A DNA stretch of 64,000 nucleotides from an uncultured Erythrobacter sp. Its GTDB lineage: Bacteria > Pseudomonadota > Alphaproteobacteria > Sphingomonadales > Sphingomonadaceae. The stretch spans positions 186,001 through 250,000 of the forward strand of contig CANMTU010000001.1 in the NCBI GenBank assembly GCA_947501005.1. The letters run 5' to 3'. This document shows, in pieces, positions 46,362 to 55,373 of the stretch. The notes under the pieces were generated by a model. It saw only the letters and a program-made list of their open reading frames with translations, was not told the DNA's origin and did not search any database. Position 1 is the stretch's first letter; every line of letters begins with the position of its first letter. A program made the position numbers and the translations under genes.

Positions 46362-46817
46362 TCAGCCCGCCGGGCGCTTTTCCAGCAGGGCGGAGCGCAG
46401 GCATTCGCAGACGACCGCATCGTCCTGATTGCGCAGGCGGTGGCGGAAGGTCACGATGCCGGCCCCGGGCCGCGACCGGCTTTCGCGCAGTTCCACGATC
46501 TCGGTCTCGGCCCTCAACGTGTCGCCGATGAAGACGGGTGCCGGCATCCGCAGCTCGTCATAACCCAGATTGGCGACCAGCGTGCCGAGCGTCGTATCGC
46601 CGACCGACAGCCCGACCATCAGCGAGAAGGTGAAGGTGCCGTTGACGAGGATGCGCCCGAACTCGCTCTTTCCGGCGGCCACCGCATCGAGATGCAGGGG
46701 TTGGGGATTGTGCGTCATCGTGGTGAACAGCAGATTGTCGGTCTCGGTCACCGTGCGCCGGATCTCGTGCGCGATGCTGTCGCCCACGCTCCATTCGTCG
46801 AAATAGCGTCCGGCCAT
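46362..46817 (-). CDS. MaoC-type dehydratase, 151 aa
   Basis: Hot-dog fold hydratase: YFDEWSVGDSIAHEIRRTVT, the catalytic segment DNLLFTTMTHNPQPLHLDAV (Asp/His pair near residues 36-43) and GTFTFSLMVGLSV. In this operon it may hydrate 3-methylglutaconyl-CoA or another acyl intermediate. Its ATG shares one base with the upstream TGA (TGATG). Confidence 0.87.
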   Translation of the reverse strand: MAGRYFDEWSVGDSIAHEIRRTVTETDNLLFTTMTHNPQPLHLDAVAAGKSEFGRILVNGTFTFSLMVGLSVGDTTLGTLVANLGYDELRMPAPVFIGDTLRAETEIVELRESRSRPGAGIVTFRHRLRNQDDAVVCECLRSALLEKRPAG

Positions 46818-47101
46818 CAGTCATTCTCCCTGGCGGTCTCGCCGTCCTGCGGGTTGCCGACGATGAGATAGCGATAGACGCCGACCGCGTTGATGATCAG
46901 CAGGCCGATATTCTGCCAGCCGATCCCTTCGCCCTCGTCGTTCAGGAATCCCCACGCGATCAGGGCGATGGAACTGGTCACGAAGATCACGAACGCCCAG
47001 CCGGTCGCCCGCGTGCCGACATTCAGCGATACGATGAACGCGGCCAGCAGCGCCGCGCCCGCACCGTAATATTGCAGGATGTCGAGAACCGTTTCGCTCA
47101 T
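46817..47101 (-). CDS. Small membrane protein of the leucine operon, 94 aa
   Basis: Three hydrophobic helices (about residues 8-26, 34-52, 61-78) with GWAFVIFVTSSIALIAWGFL and NIGLLIINAVGVYRYLIVG. Not recognised; resembles short SWEET/PQ-loop-like or CrcB-like hairpins only loosely. It begins four bases after the isovaleryl-CoA dehydrogenase stop and overlaps MaoC by one base, so it is embedded in the operon and may be a transporter accessory. Confidence 0.75.
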   Translation of the reverse strand: MSETVLDILQYYGAGAALLAAFIVSLNVGTRATGWAFVIFVTSSIALIAWGFLNDEGEGIGWQNIGLLIINAVGVYRYLIVGNPQDGETAREND

Positions 47102-47105
47102 GAGG

Positions 47106-48275
47106 TCACCCCGCCGCCCCGATCAGTTCCCGGCCGATCAGCATCCGCCGGATCTCGTTGGTGCCGGCGCCGATGTCGAGCAGCTTGGCATCGCGCAGAT
47201 ACCGTTCCACCGGCCAGTCGAGCGTATAGCCCGCGCCGCCCAGCGCCTGCACGCTTTCGGCTGCGACGCGGAAGGCGCTTTCGGATGCCAGCAGGATCAC
47301 GCCGGCCGCATCGAACCGGGTGGTCTGGTCCTGGTCGCAGGCTTTGGCCACGGCATAGGTATAGGCCCGCGCGGATTGCAGCGCGACATACATGTCGGCC
47401 ACCTTGGCCTGCATCAGCTGGAACGAGCCGAGGGGCTTGCCGAACTGGGTGCGTTCGCGAAGATAGGGAATGACGGTGTCGAGACAGGCCTGCATGATGC
47501 CGAGCTGGATGCCGGACAGCACCACGCGCTCGTAATCGAGGCCGCTCATCAACACGCCGACGCCGCCGTTTTCCGGCCCCATCACGTTTTCTTCCGGCAC
47601 GAAGCAATCGTCGAACACGATCTCGCTGGTGGGCGAGCCGCGCATGCCGACCTTCTCGATCTTCTGGCCGATCGAGAACCCGTCGAATTCCTTCTCGATC
47701 AGGAAAGTGGTGATGCCGCGGCTCTTCGCGTCGGGATCGGTCTTGCCATAGACCACCAGCGTATCGGCGGCGGGCGCATTGGTGATCCAGAACTTGGTGC
47801 CGTTGAGAAGATAGCCGCCATCGACCTTCTCGGCCTTCATCTTCATCGAGACGACGTCCGATCCGGCGCTCACCTCGCTCATGGCGAGCGAGCCGACATG
47901 TTCGCCCGACAGCAGCTTGGGCAGGTATTTCGCCTTCTGCGCTTCGTTGCCCCAGCGCGCGATCTGGTTGACGCACAGATTGGAGTGCGCGCCGTAGGAC
48001 AGGCCGACCGAGGCGCTGGCCCGGCTGACCTCCTCCACCGCGAGGACATGTTCCAGATAGCCGAGGCCGAGGCCCCCATCCGCCTCGCTCACCGTGATGC
48101 CGTGCAGGCCGAGCGTGCCCATCGCCGGCCACAGATCGGCCTTGGGAAACCAGTCTTCCCGATCGACCTTCTGGGCAAGGGGGGCGATCTGTTCGTCGGC
48201 GAAGCGGGCGGTGGTCTCGCGGATCATGCCGGCGGTCTCGCCGAGCTGGAAATCGAATTCGGGGGTCGCGCGCAT
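47106..48275 (-). CDS. Isovaleryl-CoA dehydrogenase, 389 aa
   Basis: FAD enzyme converting isovaleryl-CoA to 3-methylcrotonyl-Co[56 protein letters not shown] (Glu base position typical of isovaleryl enzymes) and [18 protein letters not shown] are present. CAGGAGAG precedes ATG by about six bases. It is the first gene of the operon with the small membrane protein, MaoC and mccB. Confidence 0.92.
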   Translation of the reverse strand: MRATPEFDFQLGETAGMIRETTARFADEQIAPLAQKVDREDWFPKADLWPAMGTLGLHGITVSEADGGLGLGYLEHVLAVEEVSRASASVGLSYGAHSNLCVNQIARWGNEAQKAKYLPKLLSGEHVGSLAMSEVSAGSDVVSMKMKAEKVDGGYLLNGTKFWITNAPAADTLVVYGKTDPDAKSRGITTFLIEKEFDGFSIGQKIEKVGMRGSPTSEIVFDDCFVPEENVMGPENGGVGVLMSGLDYERVVLSGIQLGIMQACLDTVIPYLRERTQFGKPLGSFQLMQAKVADMYVALQSARAYTYAVAKACDQDQTTRFDAAGVILLASESAFRVAAESVQALGGAGYTLDWPVERYLRDAKLLDIGAGTNEIRRMLIGRELIGAAG

Positions 48276-48494
48276 GCTCTCTCCTGCTGCCGCTGATGAC
48301 GTGTACCCCGGTCCGATAGCGGAGCGGCACGATGCGGGCAAACCGGCATTTTGCCGCCGACCTGCGGTAATCGAGGTCCGTGCACGCCGTGCGGCTTGGA
48401 TAATGCGGCAGACTGGTTTAACGACCGGGGCACTTTGGATTTGCCTTTTCAGCCTCACTCCCTCTGGCCCGCGGGCGCGGAGCCGTCCCCGGTC

Positions 48495-49970
48495 ATGAGC
48501 GAGGAGGTTGCCCGGCTCGCGGTGCTGGCGTCCTACGGCCTCGACGATCTCCAGAACGACGACGAGTTGCAGCGCATCGCCCGGTTCGCCGCCCGGCTGT
48601 GCGAGGCGCCGATCGCGCTGGTCAGCCTGGTCGAGGACGAGTGCCAGCGGTTCATCGCCCGCACCGGCCTTGATGCGAACGCCACCCCCCGGCCGACCAG
48701 TTTCTGCGCGCACGCCATGTTTCGCACGGAACCGATGGAAGTGCCCGACGCCCGGCTCGATGAGCGCTTCAGCGACAATCCCCTGGTGACGGGGGCGCCG
48801 CATATCCGCTTCTATGTCGGCGCACCGCTCGTCTCGGTGGAAGGCGCGCCGCTGGGGTCGCTGTGCATCATCGATACCGTGCCGCGCCCCGAGGGATTGA
48901 CCCAGTTGCAGCGCGAAGGCCTCGAAGTGCTCGCGCGGTCGGTCATGCAGCGCCTGTTGGCGGAGCGGCAGGACCGCGCCGCCCTCAAGGCGATCGGCCG
49001 GCGCGAAAAGGAACTGCGCCACATGCTCGACAGCGTGCCGGGCATCGCCTGGTCCGCCACGAGGGCCGGCGGGTTCGACATGTTCAATGCCCGCTGGAAG
49101 GAAGCCACCGGCGCCGAGCCGCCGCTGACGCTCGACGATTGGGAGCCCTTCCTGCATCCCGACGATCGCTCCGACATACGCCGCAAATGGGAAACCTCGC
49201 TCGAACGCGGCGAGATGTATTCCGACCAGTTCCGGCTCAAACAGACCGACGGCGAATATCGCTGGGTGCTGTCCCATGCGACCCCGGTGATCGAGGACCG
49301 GACCGAGCAGGAGCGCTGGTTCGGCACGGTCATCGATATCGACGATGCCCACCGCGCATCCGAGGCGCGCGATCTTCTGGCCAGCGAATTGTCGCACCGG
49401 ATCAAGAACATCTTCGCCGTCATTTCCAGCCTCATCTCGATGCGGGCGCGCAGCCATGACAACGTCAGGGACTTCGCCGCCGATATCGCGGAGACGGTGC
49501 GCGCGCTGGGCACGGCGCACGACTATGTCCGCCCGGTCGACGGGCGCAGCAGCGAGAGCCTGCGGGAAATGCTGCGCGAAATGCTGGCCCCCTATCAGAA
49601 CGCGTCGGGCAAGCGGGTAACCGTCGAGGGGCCGGGGATCGGCATCGGTTCGCGCGCGGCGACGCCGCTGGCGCTGATCTTTCACGAACTGGCGACGAAT
49701 GCGGCGAAATACGGCGCGTTCGCCCGGCTGGAGGGCAAGGTGTGCGTGAAGATCGCGCGCGACGCCGATGACGGCGAGACGGTGCGCATGTCCTGGATCG
49801 AGGAGATGCCCGGCTTCGATCCGCCGACCGGCGATGCGCGCAAGGGGTTCGGCTCGCGCCTCATCGAGATGGCGATCAACAGCCAGCTGGGCGGCGCGTT
49901 CGAGAAGACGTTCCTGCCCGAGGGGTTGCGGGTGGACATCACCGTCCCGTCCGCCGCGCTGACCGCGTGA
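48495..49970 (+). CDS. GAF-PAS HWE-family sensor histidine kinase, 491 aa
   Basis: Soluble sensor with GAF (about residues 20-155), PAS (about 170-290) and an HWE-type kinase. It has [12 protein letters not shown] with phospho-acceptor His301, [13 protein letters not shown] (about 396-408) and the diagnostic WIE at about 434-436. HWE kinases act in light, redox and general stress signalling in alphaproteobacteria. The start may lie upstream (TTG in the same frame). The stop overlaps the next gene (GTGA), coupling it to a lipoprotein and an ABC importer; no response regulator is adjacent. Confidence 0.86.
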   Translation: MSEEVARLAVLASYGLDDLQNDDELQRIARFAARLCEAPIALVSLVEDECQRFIARTGLDANATPRPTSFCAHAMFRTEPMEVPDARLDERFSDNPLVTGAPHIRFYVGAPLVSVEGAPLGSLCIIDTVPRPEGLTQLQREGLEVLARSVMQRLLAERQDRAALKAIGRREKELRHMLDSVPGIAWSATRAGGFDMFNARWKEATGAEPPLTLDDWEPFLHPDDRSDIRRKWETSLERGEMYSDQFRLKQTDGEYRWVLSHATPVIEDRTEQERWFGTVIDIDDAHRASEARDLLASELSHRIKNIFAVISSLISMRARSHDNVRDFAADIAETVRALGTAHDYVRPVDGRSSESLREMLREMLAPYQNASGKRVTVEGPGIGIGSRAATPLALIFHELATNAAKYGAFARLEGKVCVKIARDADDGETVRMSWIEEMPGFDPPTGDARKGFGSRLIEMAINSQLGGAFEKTFLPEGLRVDITVPSAALTA

Positions 49971-50479
49971 GGGGGCGCCGCCGCCAGTTCGGCCTCGCGG
50001 CCATGGCAGCGGCCCTGATGATGGGCGCCTGCACTCCGCAGGAAAGCGCGGATACCGGCGCGGATAGCGGGGCGGACGAGACCGGCGCCGCGGTGCCGGC
50101 GGCAAGTTCCGGCGCGCCCCCGCCCGACCAGTTTTCGGGCACCGCCTGGCGCGCCATTGCCGAGGACGGCGCGCGCTACACCACCTATCTCGATGCCGGC
50201 GGGCGGTATCGCGACCTGCGCAACGGCGATCCGTGGCACAGCGGCGGATGGACCTTCAACGATATCGACGGGCAGGTGCTGTGCTTCACGCCCGATGGCG
50301 AACGCGCCGAGCAATCGTGCTGGATGCCCGACACGATCGACGGCGACACGCTCTACGCATCCAACCGCGCCGGCCGCAGGATCGAATTGCGCCAGGTCGA
50401 CTATGTCGCGCCCGCCGTCGACGAAACGGCGGAGGATGGTGAAGGGGTTGAGGGCGAGGAGGGCGACCCCCCCGCGTGA
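49967..50479 (+). CDS. Lipoprotein of unknown function, 170 aa
   Basis: A basic n-region, hydrophobic core and lipobox MGAC (Cys at about 22) are followed by an Ala/Asp/Gly linker (about 25-52). A globular part has [37 protein letters not shown] and SCWMP (two Cys, perhaps disulfide-bonded), then an acidic tail. GTG start overlaps the kinase TGA and its own stop overlaps the ABC gene, so it is translationally locked between them. Confidence 0.78.
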   Translation: MRGRRRQFGLAAMAAALMMGACTPQESADTGADSGADETGAAVPAASSGAPPPDQFSGTAWRAIAEDGARYTTYLDAGGRYRDLRNGDPWHSGGWTFNDIDGQVLCFTPDGERAEQSCWMPDTIDGDTLYASNRAGRRIELRQVDYVAPAVDETAEDGEGVEGEEGDPPA

Positions 50480-51240
50480 GCGAGGACCCGCCCCCGGCCA
50501 TCGCGTTTCGCGCGCTCAACAAGCGCTACGGATCGGTCCACGCGGTGCGGGACGTATCCCTTGCCATTGCGCAAGGCGCATTCGTCGCGCTGGTCGGCGC
50601 ATCGGGCTCGGGCAAGTCGACCTTGCTCAAGACCGTCAACCGCCTGATCGAGCCGAGCGAGGGCACGGTGCTGGTCGGCGGGCGGGACACGCGGGACTAT
50701 CCGCTGCACGCCCTGCGCCGCCGGATCGGCTACGTCTTTCAGTCCATCGGCCTGTTCCCGCATCTCAGCGTTGCGGAGAACATCGCGCTCGGCCCGCGGC
50801 TGGCGGGCGCGCGATTGGCCGAGGGACGCGTGCGCGAACTGCTCGATCTGGTCGATCTCGATCACGCGGTGGCGGGGCGGATGCCGGCGGCACTTTCGGG
50901 CGGCCAGCGCCAGCGCGTGGGGGTGGCCCGGGCGCTGGCGGGCGAGGCGCGGCTGCTGATCATGGACGAACCGTTCGGCGCGCTCGACCCGGTCACCCGC
51001 GATGCGCTGGGCGAACGGGTGCGCGAACTGCATGACCGCCTCGGCCTGACGACCCTGATGGTGACGCACGACATGGCCGAGGCGCTGCTGCTGGCCGACC
51101 GGGTGCTGGTGATGGATGCAGGTCGGATCGTGGCCGACGAGACGCCGCGCGGGCTGCTCGCGGGCGCGGGCGGGCCGGCGGCGCAGGATCTGGTCGAGGT
51201 GCCGCGCCGGCAGGCCCGGCGGCTGGCCGAGATCGGCTGA
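50476..51240 (+). CDS. ABC ATPase, OpuBA/OsmV-like, 254 aa
   Basis: Walker A GASGSGKST (about residues 41-49), Q-loop VFQSIGLFPHLSV, LSGGQRQRVGVARAL, Walker B LLIMDEPFGALDP and MVTHDMAEAL. LFPHLSVAENIA plus the following gene's binding domain fits the quaternary-amine (osmoprotectant) or ergothioneine importer class. There is no CBS domain at the C-terminus, unlike ProV/OpuAA. GTG start overlaps the upstream TGA and its stop overlaps the permease ATG. Confidence 0.88.
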   Translation: MSEDPPPAIAFRALNKRYGSVHAVRDVSLAIAQGAFVALVGASGSGKSTLLKTVNRLIEPSEGTVLVGGRDTRDYPLHALRRRIGYVFQSIGLFPHLSVAENIALGPRLAGARLAEGRVRELLDLVDLDHAVAGRMPAALSGGQRQRVGVARALAGEARLLIMDEPFGALDPVTRDALGERVRELHDRLGLTTLMVTHDMAEALLLADRVLVMDAGRIVADETPRGLLAGAGGPAAQDLVEVPRRQARRLAEIG

Positions 51241-52766
51241 TGGACGCCTTCCTCGCCGCCCTGTTCGCCTTGGGCGACGCGCTGACGGCGCATGTCCTGC
51301 TGTCGGCCGCGGCGATTACGGCCGGCATACTCACCGCCTTGCCGCTGGCGGTGTGGGCCAGCCGCAACGAAACGGTGGCGCGGGTGTCGCTCGGCTTTGC
51401 TAGCCTCGTGCAGACGATCCCGGCACTCGCTTTGCTGGCGCTGTTCTTCCCGGTACTCCTCAGCCTGCGCGCGGTGTTCGGCGAGGGGTTGCCGACGCTC
51501 GGCTTCCTGCCCGCCTTGCTGGCCCTGGCGCTCTATGCCCTGCTGCCGATCCTGCGCAATGCGGTGACGGCGCAGGCCAATCTCGACGCTGGCGTGATCG
51601 AGGCGGCGGACGGCATGGGCATGACCTTCGCGCAGCGCCTGCGGCTGGTCGAAGCGCCGCTCGCCGCGCCCTATATCATGGCGGGCATTCGCACCGCCGC
51701 GGTATGGACCATCGGCGCGGCGACGCTGGCGACCACGATCGGCCAGAAGAGCCTGGGCGATCCGATCTTCGCCGGGTTGCAGACGCAGAACTGGGCGCTG
51801 GTGCTGGCCGGCTGCGTCGCCAGCGCGGGCCTCGCGCTGTTCGCCGATCTGCTGCTCGGCATGGTCGAACGCGGTTTTCGCGAGCGGCGCAAGATCCTGT
51901 GGCTGGGCGGCATCGTCGCGGCGATCCTCGGCATCGCCGCCGCGTTCGTCGTCCAGTTCGGCGGCCAGCGCGACGATGCGGTGGTGATCGGGGCCAAAAC
52001 TTTTTCCGAGCAATACATCCTCGCCCGCCTGATCGGCCACCGGCTGGAGCGCGCCGGCTTCGCGGTCGAATATCGCGACGGTCTGGGTTCGGCGGTGGCG
52101 CACAGCGCGGCGGCCAGCGGGGCGGTGGACGTCTATGTCGACTATACCGGCACGATCTGGGCCAACCAGATGAAGCGGACCGACAATCCCGGCCGCGAGG
52201 CGATGTACGAAGGCATCGTGCAGTGGGAGCGCGAGACGGGCGGGCCACGCATGCTGGGCCGGCTGGGGTTCGAGAATGCCTACGGTTTCGCCATGCGGCA
52301 GGACCGGGCACGCGAACTCGGCGTCGCCAGCCTGGCCGACCTCGCGCGGGTCGCGCCGCGCCTGACCATGGGCGGCGACCCCGAGTTCTTCGAGCGGCCG
52401 GAATGGACCGGGGTGCGCGACGAATATGGCTTGCGCTTCGCCGACCTGCGAACCTTCGCGCCGACCTTCATGTACAATGCGCTGCGTTCGGGCGAGGCGG
52501 ACGTGATCAGCGCCTACACCTCCGACGGGCGCATCGCCGCCGACAATCTGGTCATCCTGAGCGACCCGGAAGGCACCCTGCCCGGATACGACGCCGTGCT
52601 GATGCTGAGCCCCGAGGCGGCCGGCAACGAGAGGCTGACCGCCGCCCTGCGCCCGCTGCTCGGTTCGATATCGGTCGAGGCGATGCGCGCGGCGAACTAC
52701 GCGGTCGACCGGGAAGAGGACAAGCTCGGCTTCGATGCCGCCGCCCGGCAACTGGCCGGCGAGTGA
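51240..52766 (+). CDS. ABC permease fused to substrate-binding domain, OpuC/EgtU-like, 508 aa
   Basis: Five to six membrane helices (about residues 10-240) carry the permease motif EAADGMGMTFAQRLRLVEAPLA (EAA loop). A last helix (about 220-238) leads to a periplasmic binding domain (about 245-508) with VIGAKTFSEQYILARLIGHR, VYVDYTGTIW and FMYNALRSGEADVISAYTSD. This order is known from EgtU and related quaternary-amine importers. Ligand: betaine-like or ergothioneine-like, unresolved. It shares one base with the ATPase stop. Confidence 0.85.
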   Translation: MDAFLAALFALGDALTAHVLLSAAAITAGILTALPLAVWASRNETVARVSLGFASLVQTIPALALLALFFPVLLSLRAVFGEGLPTLGFLPALLALALYALLPILRNAVTAQANLDAGVIEAADGMGMTFAQRLRLVEAPLAAPYIMAGIRTAAVWTIGAATLATTIGQKSLGDPIFAGLQTQNWALVLAGCVASAGLALFADLLLGMVERGFRERRKILWLGGIVAAILGIAAAFVVQFGGQRDDAVVIGAKTFSEQYILARLIGHRLERAGFAVEYRDGLGSAVAHSAAASGAVDVYVDYTGTIWANQMKRTDNPGREAMYEGIVQWERETGGPRMLGRLGFENAYGFAMRQDRARELGVASLADLARVAPRLTMGGDPEFFERPEWTGVRDEYGLRFADLRTFAPTFMYNALRSGEADVISAYTSDGRIAADNLVILSDPEGTLPGYDAVLMLSPEAAGNERLTAALRPLLGSISVEAMRAANYAVDREEDKLGFDAAARQLAGE

Positions 52767-53177
52767 TCAACCGGCCCGGCGCCACACCTGCGTCTGGCAG
52801 AACGGGCCGAGGCAGCCCTTCACCTCCAGCGTATTGCCCTTGCGGCGGATGACCGAACGGTAGCTCTTGCCGCCCTTGGGGTCGTAGATCTGGCCGCGCC
52901 ACAGATCGCTTTCCTCGATGAATCCGGTCAGTACCGGCATGCCGAGCAGCTTGCGCGATCGCAGGTTCGGATCGTCGTTGTTGACGTCGCGCTGGTCCGC
53001 GCCCTGCGGCGGAGCCTTCAGAAACCGGGTGATCCGGCCGCAGACCGTCTTGCCGCAATCGCCGATGGTAATGACCGCGTCCTTCTCCTCGGTGATCCAG
53101 CGTCCTTCGATCGGGTCGGCCGCGAGGGCGGGGCTCGCAAGCGCGAGGAGGGAGAGGGCGGCAATGGCATGTTTCAT
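52767..53177 (-). CDS. DUF2147 family exported protein, 136 aa
   Basis: Signal peptide (cleavage near ALAA), then DPIEGRWITEEKDAVITI, CGKTVCGRITRF and NLRSRKLLGMPVLTGF with GQIYDPKGGKSYRSVI, the DUF2147 pattern. It is a periplasmic small beta-barrel, function unknown. Four Cys could make two disulfides. Its stop abuts the convergent permease stop with no gap. Confidence 0.88.
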   Translation of the reverse strand: MKHAIAALSLLALASPALAADPIEGRWITEEKDAVITIGDCGKTVCGRITRFLKAPPQGADQRDVNNDDPNLRSRKLLGMPVLTGFIEESDLWRGQIYDPKGGKSYRSVIRRKGNTLEVKGCLGPFCQTQVWRRAG

Positions 53178-53247
53178 GGGTCGGCCTTTCACGGGGCGGG
53201 GCAGTCGTGCGTCCAGATAAGCACGCCCGCGGTGGCTGGGCAATGAA

Positions 53248-54288
53248 CTAGGCGAAGCCTGCCGGTTCGCCCCAGTCCGGCGCGCTGGCCGCGATGACCT
53301 TGAACAGCGTGCCCATCTCCTCCGCACGGGTGAGGCGGCGATGGGCGATAGCCAGACTTTCCGCCGCCGCCGGAGACGAACGGGCGAGCATCTGCGCCCG
53401 CTGCCCCATGCCGAGCGCATTCAGCCACGCGCCCTGTTCGGCGGTGTAGGCGTCCAGTCCGACCTCCCGCGCGATCGTGCGCAGGGCCGCGAAGTCAACA
53501 TGGGCGGTCAGGTCCATCTCGCCCGGCGCCGCGAACACGCCGACTTTCTCGTGCCGGCTGGCGGCTTGCAGGGTCGAGCCGGTGCGCGGCTCGAGATGCC
53601 CGTAATCGATGGCGAGGATGGCGCCGCCGCGAACCGCGATACGCTCGCACAAATCGCGCCACAGGGCGGCGGCGGCGGGCGCGGTTTCGAGGATGGTGCC
53701 GGTTTTGGCCTCGGCCAGTTCGGCCGGCACGGCCTCGTCCATCGGCTTGGCGCCGCTCTCGAAATGCAGCGCGCCGTCGTGCAGGCCAACCATCCGTTCC
53801 CGCCAGCCGGCGTCGGTGCGCACGAGCTGGCGCACCGGCAGCGCATCGAAGAACTCGTTGGCGACGATCAGCAGCGGGCAATCGCCCGGCAGATCGGCGG
53901 GCGTATCGTGAAAGCGCGCCTGCGGCACCCGCTTCGCCTGTTCCCGGCGCAACGCCGGCGATCCTTCCACCAGATGCACGTCGGGCCGCAGGCCCTGCGC
54001 CGCCATCGCGCGCAGGGCATCGGCAGCGAGCGTGCCGCGTCCCGGCCCCAGTTCCGCATAGGCGAGCCGGTGCGGCCGGCCGGTGCGGTGCCACAGATCG
54101 GCGCACCACAGCCCGATCATCTCGCCGAACATCTGGCTGATTTCCGGCGCGGTGACGAAATCGCCTGCCGCGCCCAGCGGATCGCGCGAGGCGTAATAGA
54201 GCGCGTTGCTCTCGCCCATATATTGCGCGACCGGGATCGGGCCGAGCTGGCGGATCAGCCGTATGAAACGCGCCGCCCCCGCGCTCAT
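53248..54288 (-). CDS. COG1565 SAM-dependent methyltransferase (MidA/NDUFAF7-like), 346 aa
   Basis: FIRLIRQLGPIPVAQYMGES, DFVTAPEISQMFGEMIGLWC, YAELGPGRGTLAADALRAM (SAM site, about 76-94), VANEFFDALPVRQL and AIDYGH are the blocks of the family. The mitochondrial member methylates an Arg of complex I; a similar role is possible. It starts at ATG overlapping the lgt stop (ATGA), forming a two-gene unit. Confidence 0.88.
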   Translation of the reverse strand: MSAGAARFIRLIRQLGPIPVAQYMGESNALYYASRDPLGAAGDFVTAPEISQMFGEMIGLWCADLWHRTGRPHRLAYAELGPGRGTLAADALRAMAAQGLRPDVHLVEGSPALRREQAKRVPQARFHDTPADLPGDCPLLIVANEFFDALPVRQLVRTDAGWRERMVGLHDGALHFESGAKPMDEAVPAELAEAKTGTILETAPAAAALWRDLCERIAVRGGAILAIDYGHLEPRTGSTLQAASRHEKVGVFAAPGEMDLTAHVDFAALRTIAREVGLDAYTAEQGAWLNALGMGQRAQMLARSSPAAAESLAIAHRRLTRAEEMGTLFKVIAASAPDWGEPAGFA

Positions 54289-55196
54289 GCAGGGTGCGGT
54301 CGCGCCAGTTTGCCGCCGCCGGCCGGGGGGCGCATCATCGCATAGGCGATCACCGCCACGCCGACGGCGATCATCGGCAGGCTGAGCCACTGGCCCATGC
54401 TCAAACCCGTCTGCCGGGCGAAATCGGCCAGCTGGGCATCGGGTTCGCGGAAGAATTCGTTGACGAAGCGCCCGATGCCCATGCCCACGGTGAAGATCCC
54501 CACCAGCAGGCCGGGGCGATACCGCGCGCGGGTCTTCCAGAACAGCCAGATGACCAGCACGGCCAGCAGCAAGCCTTCGAGACCGGCCTGATAGAGCTGG
54601 CTGGGATGGCGCGCCACCTCGCCCGCGCCGGGAAACACCATGGCCCAGGGCACGTCGCTCGGCCGGCCCCACAGCTCGCCATTGATGAAATTGGCGATCC
54701 GCCCGAGCATATAGGCGAACGGCACGTTGACCGAGATGTAGTCGCACACCCGCAGCCAGTTGAGCTCGCCCCGCCAGGCGACCCAGGTGATTGCCGCCAG
54801 CACGCCGATCACGCCGCCGTGAAAGCTCATCCCCCCGTCCCACAGGCGCAGCAGGTCCCAGCTGACCGTCTCGCCCGGCGTGAAATGGGTGAACAGGCTG
54901 GGATTGCCGGTATCGCCGCCGGTGTAGAACGCGGCATAGCCCAGTCGCCCGCCGATGATGACGCCCAGCGTGCAGTAGAAGAACAGGTCGTCGGCATGGC
55001 GCTGCGCCATCGGGCTGCCCGGCGCTTTGATCATCTTCGACAGGTGCCAGTAGGCCAGCAGGATGCCGACGAGATAGGCAAGCGAGTAATATCGCAGCTC
55101 GAACCCGCCGATCCGCAGCAGATAGGGCCGCAGTCCCAGATCGACCCAGTGGATCGGATCGGCGGACGCCGCGGTTGCAGCCAATAGTGACAGCAA
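54285..55196 (-). CDS. lgt: Prolipoprotein diacylglyceryl transferase, 303 aa
   Basis: Inner-membrane enzyme adding diacylglycerol to lipobox Cys; the lipoproteins in this window need it. RYYSLAYLVGILLAYW, DLFFYCTLGVIIGGRLGY, the MSFHGGVIG (catalytic His region), GRIANFINGELWGRPSDVPW signature and ARHPSQLYQAGLEGL are present. It starts at TTG, eight bases after AAGGAG; an ATG closer to the same site is out of frame. Confidence 0.95.
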   Translation of the reverse strand: MLSLLAATAASADPIHWVDLGLRPYLLRIGGFELRYYSLAYLVGILLAYWHLSKMIKAPGSPMAQRHADDLFFYCTLGVIIGGRLGYAAFYTGGDTGNPSLFTHFTPGETVSWDLLRLWDGGMSFHGGVIGVLAAITWVAWRGELNWLRVCDYISVNVPFAYMLGRIANFINGELWGRPSDVPWAMVFPGAGEVARHPSQLYQAGLEGLLLAVLVIWLFWKTRARYRPGLLVGIFTVGMGIGRFVNEFFREPDAQLADFARQTGLSMGQWLSLPMIAVGVAVIAYAMMRPPAGGGKLARPHPA

Positions 55197-55373
55197 GACA
55201 TTATCTCCTTAGAGATTCGAACAAAGGGCCGCGACCTGCGACCGGAACGAGCGCGCGGCTTATGGCATAGCCGCCGAATTGGAGAAAGCCCGCGGATGAT
55301 CGCGGCGGCAAAGGTCGTGGCGGCGGGATTGCAAGCGATACGAACGCGATACGAGAGAGAGGACGCCTACCAG

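Noticed and set aside
47106..50105. Leftward 999-codon frame extending upstream of isovaleryl-CoA dehydrogenase
   Set aside because: Only the last 389 codons have family sequence; the extension is antisense to the HWE kinase and a good ribosome site sits at the internal ATG (48275).
50862..52751. Leftward 629-codon frame antisense to the ABC importer
   Set aside because: Arg/Gly/Ala-rich composition, no domain, complete overlap with well-supported genes.
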